Assembly (NCBI GenBank): GCA_030824115.1
Contig: JAVBYI010000022.1
Location: 109,578-173,577, forward strand
Direction of reading: 5' to 3'
Length of the DNA stretch: 64,000 nucleotides
DNA from: Rhodocyclaceae bacterium
GTDB lineage: Bacteria > Pseudomonadota > Gammaproteobacteria > Burkholderiales > Rhodocyclaceae
Part shown: one piece after another, positions 29,332 to 37,629 of the stretch
Position numbering within the stretch: the stretch's first letter is position 1
Layout: the number at the start of each line of letters is the position of its first letter
Position numbers and translations under genes: made by a program
The notes under the pieces: model-generated
Databases searched by the model: none
Seen by the model: only the letters and a program-made list of their open reading frames with translations
Told to the model about the DNA's origin: nothing

Positions 29332-30206
29332 CAGGACTCATCACCGCTGCATTCGGTCGGCACTATGAAGTGCGGCTCGACGATAGACGCCTCGTCAATG
29401 GTATTCCGCGCGGCAAGAAAAGTCCCTTCGCCTGCGGCGACCGCGTCAAGCTCGGTCCGCTCGCCGACAGCGAGGCGCAAATCCTTGAGCATCTGCCGCG
29501 CACCACCTTGCTCTATCGCAGCGACCAGTGGAAGCAGAAGCACATCGCCGCCAACGCCAGTCAGATCGTGCTGGTGGTCGCCACCGAACCGGCCTTCTCC
29601 ACCGAACTCATCTCGCGCGCCCTCGTCGCCGCGCGCGACCAGGGCATGCGCGCCCTCATCGTGCTCAACAAGTGCGATCTCACCGATCTGCTCCCCGCCG
29701 CGCGTGCGCAACTGGCAGCCTACAACGCGCTCGGCATGCCGGTAATCGAACTCTCCGCCCGCGACGATGCCCGTCCGCTGCTGCCCTGGCTCAGCGATCA
29801 AGTCTCCGTCCTCGTCGGCCAGAGCGGCATGGGCAAGTCGACGCTGGTGAACGCACTGATTCCCGGCGCGTCCGCCGCCACGCGCGAAATCTCCACCGCC
29901 CTCGATTCCGGCAAGCACACCACCACCCATGCGCGGCTCTACGATCTGATCGATGCCCCCGGCCAGTTGATCGACTCGCCCGGCCTGCAGGAATTCGGCC
30001 TCGCCCATCTCACGCGTGGCGCCATCGAACTGGGCTTCAGCGAGATCGCTGCCCTTGACGGCCAGTGCCGCTTTCGCGACTGCCGCCACGAAACCGAACC
30101 GGATTGCGCCTTGAAAGCCGCCATCGCCACCGGCAAAGTCGACGCGCGCCGGCTTGAACATTTCATCACCATCGCCAGTGAAGGTGATCGCGCCAAGACG
30201 TACTGA
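29325..30206 (+). CDS. rsgA: Ribosome small-subunit GTPase RsgA (YjeQ)
   Basis: RsgA is a late 30S maturation factor. The 293-residue protein has an N-terminal OB fold, then a circularly permuted GTPase domain with G4 NKCD before G1 GQSGMGKSTLVNAL and G3 DSPG. The zinc-binding region CRFRDCRHETEPDCAL is at the C-terminus. It overlaps the upstream protease gene, and its stop overlaps the next start (TGATG). Confidence 0.95.
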   Translation: MLTGLITAAFGRHYEVRLDDRRLVNGIPRGKKSPFACGDRVKLGPLADSEAQILEHLPRTTLLYRSDQWKQKHIAANASQIVLVVATEPAFSTELISRALVAARDQGMRALIVLNKCDLTDLLPAARAQLAAYNALGMPVIELSARDDARPLLPWLSDQVSVLVGQSGMGKSTLVNALIPGASAATREISTALDSGKHTTTHARLYDLIDAPGQLIDSPGLQEFGLAHLTRGAIELGFSEIAALDGQCRFRDCRHETEPDCALKAAIATGKVDARRLEHFITIASEGDRAKTY

Positions 30207-31336
30207 TGCCGCACCTGTTTGTCGACATTTCGGCACACGGCTTCGGCCATCTCGCGCAAGCCGCGCCTGTCCTCAACCGCCTCGTCGAGCAATTACCGGC
30301 ATTGCAACTCACCGTACGCAGCGTCCTGCCGCTCGACCGCTTGAGCCAGCGCATCCACGCCCCCTTCACCCACATTGCGGCAGCCAGCGACTTTGGCTAT
30401 GTCATGCACGATGCCGTCACCCTCGACCTGCCTGCCACCGCAGCGGCCTATCGCGCCGCTCATGCCGACTTTCCTGCGCGCGTGGCAGCAGAGGTACGAC
30501 GACTGACAAGCCTCGGCATCGATGCCGTATTCACCGATGTCGCCTACCTACCGCTGGCCGCCGCCGCACAGGCCGGACTGCCGGCGTTGTCGATGTGCTC
30601 ACTTAACTGGGCCGACCTGTTTCAGCACTACTTCGGTAAGGAGCGTTGGGCCGCACCGGTTCACGCCGAAATCCTTGCGGCCTATCGCAGCGCCCCCTTC
30701 CTGCACGTCACGCCCGGCATACCAATGCCCAATTTCGCACAGGTGATCAAAATCGGCCCCATCGGGACAATGGGCATCGAGCGCCGCTCGGCGCTTCGTG
30801 AAAAAGTCGGCGCTGGTAAAGCGGCACGCGTTGTCATGATCGCGCTGGGCGGCATTCCCATGCGCTTGCCAATTGAACACTGGCCCGTGCAGGAGAACAT
30901 CCTCTATCTGGTCCCTGCCGCCTGGCAACCTACACGTACCGACTTTCACAGCATCGAATCGATTGGCTGGCCGTTCGTCGATCTGCTGCGCTCGGTCGAT
31001 GCGGTCGTCACCAAACCCGGCTACGGCACCTTCGCCGAAGCCGCCGGCAACGGCACGGCAGTCCTATACCAGCGCCGTGAAGACTGGCCGGAGCAGGACT
31101 ATCTGATTGACTGGCTGCAAACGCATGCCCGTTGTGCCGAGATCAGCGCAGACAAGCTCGCTTCGGGAAATTTCGCCGACACACTCGATACCGTACTGGC
31201 AGCTGCCGTCCCGCCAGCGCCGACTTTTACGGGTATAGAAGGCGCTGCCAGCTATCTCCTAAAATTCCTCACTGCACCAGGGCTGCAAGTCGAGGCCTGT
31301 CGAGGATATGCAGATGCTTGCCCTGCACGGCAATGA
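30206..31336 (+). CDS. Glycosyltransferase-like (MurG/UGT fold) protein of unknown function
   Basis: This 376-residue cytoplasmic protein starts with FVDISAHGFGHLAQAAPVL, like the N-terminal loop of GT-B fold transferases. A C-terminal nucleotide-sugar-type motif is VTKPGYGTFAEAAGNGTAVLYQ. Sugar donor and acceptor are unknown. It contains two repeat copies: VGAGKAA near residue 201-207 and AVPPAPTF near residue 334-341. Sequence after the second copy runs on for about 37 residues and overlaps the convergent regulator gene by 68 bases, so the C-terminus may be altered. It is coupled to rsgA by TGATG. Confidence 0.7.
   Translation: MPHLFVDISAHGFGHLAQAAPVLNRLVEQLPALQLTVRSVLPLDRLSQRIHAPFTHIAAASDFGYVMHDAVTLDLPATAAAYRAAHADFPARVAAEVRRLTSLGIDAVFTDVAYLPLAAAAQAGLPALSMCSLNWADLFQHYFGKERWAAPVHAEILAAYRSAPFLHVTPGIPMPNFAQVIKIGPIGTMGIERRSALREKVGAGKAARVVMIALGGIPMRLPIEHWPVQENILYLVPAAWQPTRTDFHSIESIGWPFVDLLRSVDAVVTKPGYGTFAEAAGNGTAVLYQRREDWPEQDYLIDWLQTHARCAEISADKLASGNFADTLDTVLAAAVPPAPTFTGIEGAASYLLKFLTAPGLQVEACRGYADACPARQ
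30801..30826 (+). repeat. Dispersed 24-bp repeat, copy 10 (degenerate)
   Basis: The core at 30806-30825 keeps GTCGGCGCTGG and CGGC but differs at five central positions. It is in the plus orientation, read as VGAGKAA. It is probably a decayed copy. Confidence 0.6.
31204..31229 (-). repeat. Dispersed 24-bp repeat, copy 11 (perfect core)
   Basis: The perfect core at 31205-31224 is in the minus orientation. It is read as AVPPAPTF near the 3' end of the glycosyltransferase-like gene. Confidence 0.92.
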
Positions 31337-31946
31337 TCTTCGATTCGACAAAATCACGTAGCGCACGCGAGAAGGCCTCGGGGGTCATGGCCAGTTTGGA
31401 CGCAATCACCCATTTGTAGGCTGGCAATTCGATGACCGCTTGTGTCGGTGTACTGCTGGCCAGCAGATAGCCGGCAATACGCTGGACCGGTGCAAGGCAA
31501 CTGGTCGCCACGATATCCTGTTTCAGCAACAGGATGCGCTCGGACAGGCTCGTCATCAGGCGCAATCTGAAACGTGGCTCCCGTGCTGCCAACTGCCGTA
31601 TCGCCCGCAGCTCAATATGCAAAATCTGTGTGCGCGCGAGCGCCGTGACAAAGACCGGATGCGTCCCTCCTGGCGACACCAATGCCTCGCCGTAAGTCTG
31701 CCCTGGAGAAAGGATGTCGATGACACGCTCATTGCCATCCGGCAACTGGCATGTCATCTTGAGTTTGCCGGCCAGCACGAGGAGCAGGCTGGTTGGCGCA
31801 TCGCCTTTTTTGACGATTGGATCGTCCCGGACATAATACCGCTCGACCGCATCGAGGATCAGCAGGCTGCGTTCCTCATCGGTCAGATCGGCAAACAATG
31901 CACAGCGTTCGAGACTCGCTCTGCGTTGCACCAGCGCGCACCTCAC
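31269..31946 (-). CDS. Crp/Fnr-family transcriptional regulator
   Basis: This 225-residue regulator has an N-terminal cyclic-nucleotide-binding fold (IVKKGDAPTSLLLVLAGKLKM, GQTYGEALV) and a C-terminal winged helix. The recognition helix TPEAFSRALRDF keeps the E-x-x-S-R residues that read TTGAT half-sites. FNR-type iron-sulfur cysteines are not in their usual places, so it is more like DNR/CRP. It reads from GTG 31946 or GTG 31931. It lies beside the copper and nos genes, so control of the anaeroboxes there is plausible. Its 3' end overlaps the convergent gene by 68 bases. Confidence 0.85.
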   Translation of the reverse strand: MRCALVQRRASLERCALFADLTDEERSLLILDAVERYYVRDDPIVKKGDAPTSLLLVLAGKLKMTCQLPDGNERVIDILSPGQTYGEALVSPGGTHPVFVTALARTQILHIELRAIRQLAAREPRFRLRLMTSLSERILLLKQDIVATSCLAPVQRIAGYLLASSTPTQAVIELPAYKWVIASKLAMTPEAFSRALRDFVESKIIAVQGKHLHILDRPRLAALVQ

Positions 31947-31989
31947 TGATCGGATACCTCGGCAATCAGGTGGAGGAACTACAGGCTCA

Positions 31990-32472
31990 TCAGTGCTTCA
32001 TCTTGCTGTGATCCATCGGCGCCGGCATGCCGATCGTCGATTTCGTCACCGATGCATGCACTTCTTTGCTGCTGCCGTCGCCAAAGCCAAGCTTGATCAC
32101 CACATGATCACCATCCTTGAGGGGCGCCCTCATGTCGATCAGCATGACATGGTAGCCACCCGGCTTGAGTACGGCCTCGCCTTTGGCGGGGACGGCAATT
32201 TCCTTGACCTGGCGCATGCGCATGATGCCGTTGTCGTTGATGTGATTGTGCAGTTCGGTGATGTTGGCAACCTGTGCGCTCGCGCTCACAAGCAGAGTGT
32301 CCTTGTCACCGCTATTTCTGATGACCATAAAGGCCCCCGTGGTTTTGGCACCGGGAGGTGCCATGCGCACGTAGGGATCAACCACGCTGATCTGATCGGC
32401 CACGCCGGCAGCAAAAACAGGGGCGGCAAAGCTGGTCGCCAGCAGCAGGGTGAGCGCGAAATGCTTGTTCAT
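31990..32472 (-). CDS. Periplasmic copper chaperone PCu(A)C
   Basis: This 160-residue periplasmic protein has a signal peptide (cleavage after VFAA). The copper-binding pattern H-x10-M-x21-H-x-M is visible as ELHNHINDNGIMRMRQV and GGYHVMLIDM. PCuAC passes Cu(I) to SCO proteins and to CuA centres. It is the third gene of the minus-strand trio (FixH-like, SCO, PCuAC) divergent from nosZ, so it likely supplies copper to NosZ. A His/Met-rich tail (DHSKMKH) may also bind copper. Confidence 0.92.
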   Translation of the reverse strand: MNKHFALTLLLATSFAAPVFAAGVADQISVVDPYVRMAPPGAKTTGAFMVIRNSGDKDTLLVSASAQVANITELHNHINDNGIMRMRQVKEIAVPAKGEAVLKPGGYHVMLIDMRAPLKDGDHVVIKLGFGDGSSKEVHASVTKSTIGMPAPMDHSKMKH

Positions 32473-32487
32473 GGGGGGGACTCCTTA

Positions 32488-33120
32488 TCAGGTTTTAGGA
32501 AGATACTTGCGAATTTCGGCGAGCAACTGCTCGGCACTGGCACCATGGGGAACACTGGCCACCAATTGGCCGTGCGCATCGACAACATACGTCATGGCAC
32601 TGTGGTCAACGACATAACCACTGGCTGAGGCGCCCTCCACACGCGCAAACACCGCACCGTAGCGACCGGCGATTTCCTTGAGTTGCTCGGGTTTGCCGGT
32701 CAGTCCGATCATGCTCGAGTGAAAAAACTGGGCGTAGTCGGCCAGCCGTTCGATGGTATCGCGCTCAGGATCGACGCTGACGAAAATCGGCTGCACCTTG
32801 ACCATCTCGGCCGGCGACAAGGCCGCCAAAGCCTGCTGCCAGACCATCAGCGAGGTCGGGCAAATATCCGGGCAGTAGGTGTAACCGAAATAGAGCAGCA
32901 CCAGTTTGCCGGCGTAATCATGCAGGGCCACCGGGCCTTTCGGGCCATCCAGCGAAAAATCTCCGCCGGTCGGTGCCGCCGCCAAGGGAACCGCCTGTCC
33001 AAGCCGCGCCTCGTGGGTACCGGGCAAGGGAGCCTGGTCGATTACGGGCTGCCAGAAAAAGCCCGCCCAAAGAATCAGGGCCAGTAAGGCAACATTCAGA
33101 ACAATCAGCATTTTTTTCAT
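32488..33120 (-). CDS. SCO1/SenC-family copper metallochaperone
   Basis: This 210-residue protein is anchored by one N-terminal TM segment, with a thioredoxin fold in the periplasm. The copper/redox site is YTYCPDICPTSL, and the distal histidine is in DHSAMTYVVD. SCO proteins prepare or load CuA sites in cytochrome oxidase and, by location here, perhaps in NosZ. It is followed 15 bases later by PCuAC and preceded four bases earlier by the FixH-like gene. Confidence 0.93.
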   Translation of the reverse strand: MKKMLIVLNVALLALILWAGFFWQPVIDQAPLPGTHEARLGQAVPLAAAPTGGDFSLDGPKGPVALHDYAGKLVLLYFGYTYCPDICPTSLMVWQQALAALSPAEMVKVQPIFVSVDPERDTIERLADYAQFFHSSMIGLTGKPEQLKEIAGRYGAVFARVEGASASGYVVDHSAMTYVVDAHGQLVASVPHGASAEQLLAEIRKYLPKT

Positions 33121-33124
33121 GGCC

Positions 33125-33586
33125 TTAACCTGTTACAAAGCGGAAAGGCACGGCCATACGCTGGCCCCCCGTCTCCAGCAATATCGTCGCCTGCCAGGTC
33201 ATGCGCCCCGTCACACAGACGGGCAAAGTTGTCGAGCCCGTAAATCGTCCCGAACCTGCCGCTTTCAGCGTAGGCCGAGTGAAGCCCATGGCCATATCGA
33301 CCCCGGCAAAATCGATCTGTACCCTGTCCGGCGACATACCCTCGACGCTCACCGCCATCTCGACCGGCTGTGCCACCGGGATCGGTCGCGGCATCAGAGA
33401 GAGCGTCAGGCGCCCACCCGAAGGCAACACCGCACCGCAGGGAGTCTTGTGCAGATCGCAGCCCGCCTCCGGCGTAACCGTCACATCGGCCTTGGGCATC
33501 AGCAGCGGGGAAAGCTTATAGCCGACGATACCAATCAGAATGAGCGCCAGCATCAGCGCGGTATCGATAAGAAGGGAGCGACTCAT
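33125..33586 (-). CDS. FixH/YtkA-like membrane-anchored protein
   Basis: This 153-residue protein has one N-terminal TM segment (about 8-28) and a periplasmic beta domain. PVEMAVSVEGMSPDRVQIDF, MAMGFTRPTL and GRMTWQATILLETGG resemble the FixH/YtkA-like fold found near copper enzymes. Two cysteines (DLHKTPCG and EAGCD) could bind metal. ATG 33586 (or 33589) is preferred over ATG 33655, which would add 22 residues with no signal character. It is the first gene of the copper-delivery trio and is divergent from nosZ. Confidence 0.65.
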   Translation of the reverse strand: MSRSLLIDTALMLALILIGIVGYKLSPLLMPKADVTVTPEAGCDLHKTPCGAVLPSGGRLTLSLMPRPIPVAQPVEMAVSVEGMSPDRVQIDFAGVDMAMGFTRPTLKAAGSGRFTGSTTLPVCVTGRMTWQATILLETGGQRMAVPFRFVTG

Positions 33587-33641
33587 CATGTGTCTAGCAA
33601 AAAGTAAGCCGGGACGATAGCCCAGCGAAGTATAAGTAAGG

Positions 33642-33655
33642 TTGACCGTAATCAA
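33642..33655 (+). promoter_or_regulatory. Anaerobox (FNR/DNR site) upstream of nosZ
   Basis: TTGAC-CGTA-ATCAA differs from the consensus TTGAT-N4-ATCAA at one position. It lies in the 177-bp divergent region between the FixH-like gene and nosZ, centred about 118 bp before the nosZ ATG, and may serve either direction. Confidence 0.65.
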
Positions 33656-33694
33656 GGATATGCAATCCTCACCTCCCTACAGTGTGCGGCATAT

Positions 33695-33723
33695 TGTCGC
33701 AGTGGCAACATGTCGCAGTGGCA
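33695..33723 (+). repeat. Tandem 13-bp repeat in the nosZ promoter region
   Basis: TGTCGCAGTGGCA is present at 33695-33707 and 33711-33723, with a 16-bp period. CATAT flanks both sides. It may be an operator for a second regulator, such as the NarL-type regulator at 37626; this is inference. Confidence 0.5.
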
Positions 33724-33766
33724 TATGTGTCGATCTGAACCGTCCTAACCACCTGGGAGCAATGAT

Positions 33767-36058
33767 ATGAAGAAAATTACCCAGCGAACCGTGCCTCTGC
33801 TGCTTGCAGCCGGTATGGGTCTCGCCGCGGCCACCGCCTGGTCGGCCGAAAGCCTGCAAGACGTCCTGAAACGCCGCAGCCTGTCGCAGCAAGACCTGCT
33901 GGCCGCTGCCAAGACCTACGTCCCCACGGGTAAGCGCGACGAGTTCGTTGCTTTCAGTTCGGGTGGTCAGTCCGGTCAGATCATTGTTTATGGCATCCCC
34001 TCGATGCGCATCCTCAAGTACATCGGTGTGTTCACCCCCGAACCTTGGCAGGGCTACGGCTTCGACGAGAACTCGAAGGCCGTGCTGGCACAGGGCAAGA
34101 TCGACGGCAAGGACATCACCTGGGGTGACACGCACCACCCGGCCATCTCCGAGACTAACGGTGAATACGACGGTCAGTTCCTCTTCATCAACGACAAGGC
34201 CAACCCGCGCCTCGCCGTGATCGACCTGCGTGACTTCGAGACCAAGCAGATCGTCGTCAACCCGATCTACAAATCAGAGCACGGTGGCGCCTTCGTCACC
34301 ACCAACACCGAATACGTGATCGAAGCTGCCCAGTATCCGGCACCGCTCGAAAACAAGAAATTCCAGCCGCTCGAAGAGATGAACGACAAGTTCCGCGGCG
34401 GCGTGACCTACTGGAAATTCGACCGCAAGGAAGGCCGCATCGTCCCGAAGGAATCCTTCTCGCTCGAACTGCCGCCTTACTGGCAAGACCTGAGTGACGC
34501 CGGCAAAGGCCCGTCCGAAGGCTGGTCGTTCACCAACTCCTTCTGCTCCGAACGTTACGTCGGCGGCATCGAGAAGGGTCGCCCCCCGTATGAAGCCGGC
34601 TGCTCCGCCAAGGACACCGACTATCTGCACGTGATCAACTGGAAGAAGGCCGCTGAAATCGTCAAGCAGGGCAAAGCCAAGAAGATCAACGGCCATGACG
34701 TGCTGCCGATCGATGTCGCCGTCAAGGAAGGCATCCTGTTCCTGATCCCCGAACCCAAGTCGCCGCACGGCGTCGATGTCACCCCGGACGGCACCAAGAT
34801 CATCGTCTCCGGCAAGCTCGACACCCACACCTCGGTGTACAGCTTCGAGAAGATCCAGGCCGCCATCAAGGCCGGCAAGTTCGAATCCAAGGATCCGTAT
34901 GGCATCCCGGTGATCGGCATGAAGGACGCACTGCACACGCAAGTGCAACTCGGCCTCGGCCCCCTGCATACCCAGTATGACTCCAAGCCCTGTACCGCCT
35001 ACACCTCCCTGTATGTGGATTCGCAAGTGGCCAAGTGGGACTTCTGCGAAGGCAAGGTGCTCGACAAGATCAGCGTGCACTACAACATCGGTCACCTGAT
35101 GACCATGGAAGGCGACTCGGCCAAGCCGGCCGGCCGCTTCCTGGTGGCGCTGAACAAGCTGGCGATCGACCGTTTCGTGCCGGTTGGCCCGCTGCATCCG
35201 CAGAACCACCAGCTGATCGACATCGCCAACGACAAGATGCAGCTCCTGTACGACATGCCGCTGCCGCTGGGTGAGCCGCACTACGTGGTTGCTATCGATG
35301 CCAAGAAGCTGAAGCCGGGCGTCCGCTACAAGGTGGGTACCGACAGCCGTACCGACAAGCCGCACCCGGGTGCCGTCCGTGCCGGTGAAGAAGTGACCAC
35401 ACGCAAGGGCAACAAGGTTGAAGTCAAGGGTACGCTGATCCGCTCGCACATCACGCCGGAAACCATCGACGTTGAAGTGGGCGATGAAGTGACCATCCAC
35501 CTGACCAACCTTGAGCGCGCTCAGGACGAGACCCACGGCTTCACCGTCTCGACCTACAACGTGCATGCCTCGATCGAGCCGGGCAAGACGGTCACCGTCA
35601 AGTTCAAGGCCGACAAGGAAGGTGTCTATCCCTACTACTGCACGGAGTTCTGCTCCGCCCTGCACCTCGAAATGATGGGCTACCTGCTTGTCAAGCCGAA
35701 GGGCTGGAAGCCGACCAAGACCGAGATGGCCAAAGCCAACTACACCGAAGCCGACTACAAGGCAACGCTGAAGAAGGTGGCGGACACCCAGGCCGTGATC
35801 GACTCCGTGGTTGGCTACATCACCTCGGTCAACTTCAAGGACTTCCCGGATGTCGTTGCAATGGTGGAAGATGCAACCGACCAGCTCAGCAAGATCCCGG
35901 AAGCCAAGGCCAAGCATGAAGCCGCTGCAGCCAAGAAGGATTGGGAACAGGCCAACCTGTGGGCCGAGCAGATCTGGCAATACCAAGTCAAGACCGCTGA
36001 CCTCGGTCTGCGTGCCAAGACCTACCTTGAGCAGAACGGCGCCAAGAAAGTGAAGTAA
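33767..36058 (+). CDS. nosZ: Nitrous oxide reductase NosZ, clade II (Sec-exported)
   Basis: NosZ reduces N2O to N2 in the periplasm. The 763-residue precursor has a Sec signal peptide (about 1-28) without twin arginines, the hallmark of clade II. The beta-propeller with the CuZ histidines includes DTHHPAISETNGEYDG and HGGAFVTTNTEYVIE. The cupredoxin CuA site is YYCTEFCSALHLEMMGY at about 624-640. A further helical, coiled-coil-like extension of about 115 residues follows CuA and has no CxxCH haem motif. GGGAG lies seven bases before the ATG. A strong terminator separates it from the next gene, so it is probably transcribed alone. Confidence 0.98.
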   Translation: MKKITQRTVPLLLAAGMGLAAATAWSAESLQDVLKRRSLSQQDLLAAAKTYVPTGKRDEFVAFSSGGQSGQIIVYGIPSMRILKYIGVFTPEPWQGYGFDENSKAVLAQGKIDGKDITWGDTHHPAISETNGEYDGQFLFINDKANPRLAVIDLRDFETKQIVVNPIYKSEHGGAFVTTNTEYVIEAAQYPAPLENKKFQPLEEMNDKFRGGVTYWKFDRKEGRIVPKESFSLELPPYWQDLSDAGKGPSEGWSFTNSFCSERYVGGIEKGRPPYEAGCSAKDTDYLHVINWKKAAEIVKQGKAKKINGHDVLPIDVAVKEGILFLIPEPKSPHGVDVTPDGTKIIVSGKLDTHTSVYSFEKIQAAIKAGKFESKDPYGIPVIGMKDALHTQVQLGLGPLHTQYDSKPCTAYTSLYVDSQVAKWDFCEGKVLDKISVHYNIGHLMTMEGDSAKPAGRFLVALNKLAIDRFVPVGPLHPQNHQLIDIANDKMQLLYDMPLPLGEPHYVVAIDAKKLKPGVRYKVGTDSRTDKPHPGAVRAGEEVTTRKGNKVEVKGTLIRSHITPETIDVEVGDEVTIHLTNLERAQDETHGFTVSTYNVHASIEPGKTVTVKFKADKEGVYPYYCTEFCSALHLEMMGYLLVKPKGWKPTKTEMAKANYTEADYKATLKKVADTQAVIDSVVGYITSVNFKDFPDVVAMVEDATDQLSKIPEAKAKHEAAAAKKDWEQANLWAEQIWQYQVKTADLGLRAKTYLEQNGAKKVK

Positions 36059-36081
36059 TCCCGATAGCAGTATTCTGCTAA

Positions 36082-36112
36082 AAAGGGGGCGGGCAACCGC
36101 CCCCTTTGCATT
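36082..36112 (+). terminator. Rho-independent terminator after nosZ
   Basis: A perfect 11-bp stem AAAGGGGGCGG / CCGCCCCCTTT closes on a GCAA tetraloop and is followed by GCATTTG. It lies 24 bases after the nosZ stop and ends just before the sensor kinase start. Confidence 0.88.
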
Positions 36113-36123
36113 TGTCCGCATCG

Positions 36124-37629
36124 ATGAATATCACCCCGAACACTCATCACGCCAGCCCGCTAGCGCGGATCGCCCCGCCGATCACGCTGCTGCTCGCAGC
36201 AATGTTGTGGACGGTGCTGGTGCTGATCTCGCTATGGACACAACGCGAACAACTCAATCGCATGGCGATTGAACTGGCACGGATCGATGCCATTGCCAAT
36301 CTCAAGAAAGACATGGCGATCCGCAAATGGGCCTCGGAAGTCGGCGGTATTTTCATCAACGAAGCCAAGGCCCCCAACGTCGATAATTATTCCGAACAGG
36401 AGCGCCTGCAGGCGCAACGATTGACCGGTGAGAATTTCACCCTGATCTCGCTCACCTCGATCCATATCCTGATGGGCATTCAGGAAGTCAGCAACAAAGA
36501 ATATGGCAGCAAGGAACGGCTCACCTCGCTGCAACTGCACAACCCGGCCAACGCACCGGACCAGTGGGAGACCCAGGCACTCAAGACACTCCAGCAGGGT
36601 TCCCAGGTTGTGGCAGATGCGATGCCGCAGAAAAAAGGGCATGGTCTGATGCGCGTGATGATCCCGATGCGCATGGAAGAGGAATGCCTCGAATGCCACC
36701 GCGAAACGCTCGTGCCCGTTGGCGGTCTGCGTGGCGGCGCCGGTGTCTCGATCGATCTCAATACCTACTGGAATGCCCAGGAACCGGCCTGGCGGGCCAT
36801 CCAGTACTGGCATATCGGTATATGGCTGGTCGGCTTTGCCACCCTGTTCGCCTACTGGTTGTTTCTGCGCCGCCGTGCCGCAGAACATGCCCATCAGGAT
36901 ATCGAGCGACGTGAAAACGAAGCCATCCTGCAACAGCACAAAATTCGTCTGGAGGCCTCGGAAGCCCGCTTGCGCGAACTCGCCGGATTCCTCCAGAGTG
37001 TGCGCGAGGAAGAGCGCACGCGCATTGCCCGCGAACTGCATGACGAACTGGGCCAGGCACTCACGGCACTACGCATCGATCTGGGCTGGCTGCGCGGCAA
37101 ATGCGGCGTCGCTGGCGGGCCGGAATCGGCCGCTGCAGAACGGGTCGCCTCTGCCCTCGGCGTCGTCGAGCACAGCATCGTCTCGCTGCGCCGCATTTCC
37201 GAAGACCTGCGTCCAGCCATGCTCGACAGTCTCGGTCTGGCCGCCGCCATCGAGCACCACGTCACACAGTTCTCCCAGCGCACCGACCTGCCCTGCCAAC
37301 TGTGGATGAACCGCGAGGAGTTTGACTTGCCCGGCGATATCGCCACGGCCGTCTTCCGCATTGTTCAGGAAGCGCTCACCAATATCGCCCGTCACGCGAC
37401 GGCCACCGCAGCCAGCGTGACCATCGAAGCGAGCGAGCGGGAAATTCGTCTCGCCGTCAGTGACGATGGCTGCGGCTTCGATGCCACCGTGCCGAAGAAA
37501 ACTTTTGGTCTGCTGGGCATGCACGAACGCGTCGCGCTGCTGGGCGGTCACCTCGACATTGACAGCGTGCCAGGACAAGGTACGCGCATTACCGGCAGTT
37601 TGCCGTTGCCACAGGACGTTTCACCATGA
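36124..37629 (+). CDS. NarX-type sensor kinase with periplasmic DUF3365/CxxCH domain
   Basis: This 501-residue membrane kinase has TM1 at about 20-42 and a periplasmic Tll0287-like (DUF3365) domain. That domain ends in EEECLECHRE, a c-type haem motif with Cys188, Cys191 and His192. TM2 is at about 225-248, followed by a short coiled coil. The HisKA_3 kinase has His306 in RIARELHDELGQALTALRID, and HATPase carries SDDGCGFD and GLLGMHERVALLGG. A covalently bound haem would make it a redox or gas (NO, O2) sensor. It lies between nosZ and the nos cytochromes, so regulation of nos genes is likely. ATG 36124 is preferred over TTG 36106, which falls in the terminator. It is coupled to the regulator by ATGA. 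Confidence 0.88.
   Translation: MNITPNTHHASPLARIAPPITLLLAAMLWTVLVLISLWTQREQLNRMAIELARIDAIANLKKDMAIRKWASEVGGIFINEAKAPNVDNYSEQERLQAQRLTGENFTLISLTSIHILMGIQEVSNKEYGSKERLTSLQLHNPANAPDQWETQALKTLQQGSQVVADAMPQKKGHGLMRVMIPMRMEEECLECHRETLVPVGGLRGGAGVSIDLNTYWNAQEPAWRAIQYWHIGIWLVGFATLFAYWLFLRRRAAEHAHQDIERRENEAILQQHKIRLEASEARLRELAGFLQSVREEERTRIARELHDELGQALTALRIDLGWLRGKCGVAGGPESAAAERVASALGVVEHSIVSLRRISEDLRPAMLDSLGLAAAIEHHVTQFSQRTDLPCQLWMNREEFDLPGDIATAVFRIVQEALTNIARHATATAASVTIEASEREIRLAVSDDGCGFDATVPKKTFGLLGMHERVALLGGHLDIDSVPGQGTRITGSLPLPQDVSP

Noticed and set aside
33767..36058. Clade I (Tat-exported) nosZ with nosR and nosX
   Set aside because: The signal peptide lacks a twin-arginine motif, and no nosR-like or nosX-like gene is seen. 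nosB, nosG and nosH are the clade II set.
37104..37126. Possible extra repeat copy in the haem-motif kinase gene
   Set aside because: Only GCGGCGTCGCTGGCGGG is vaguely similar and the spacing of conserved ends is wrong, so it was not counted.
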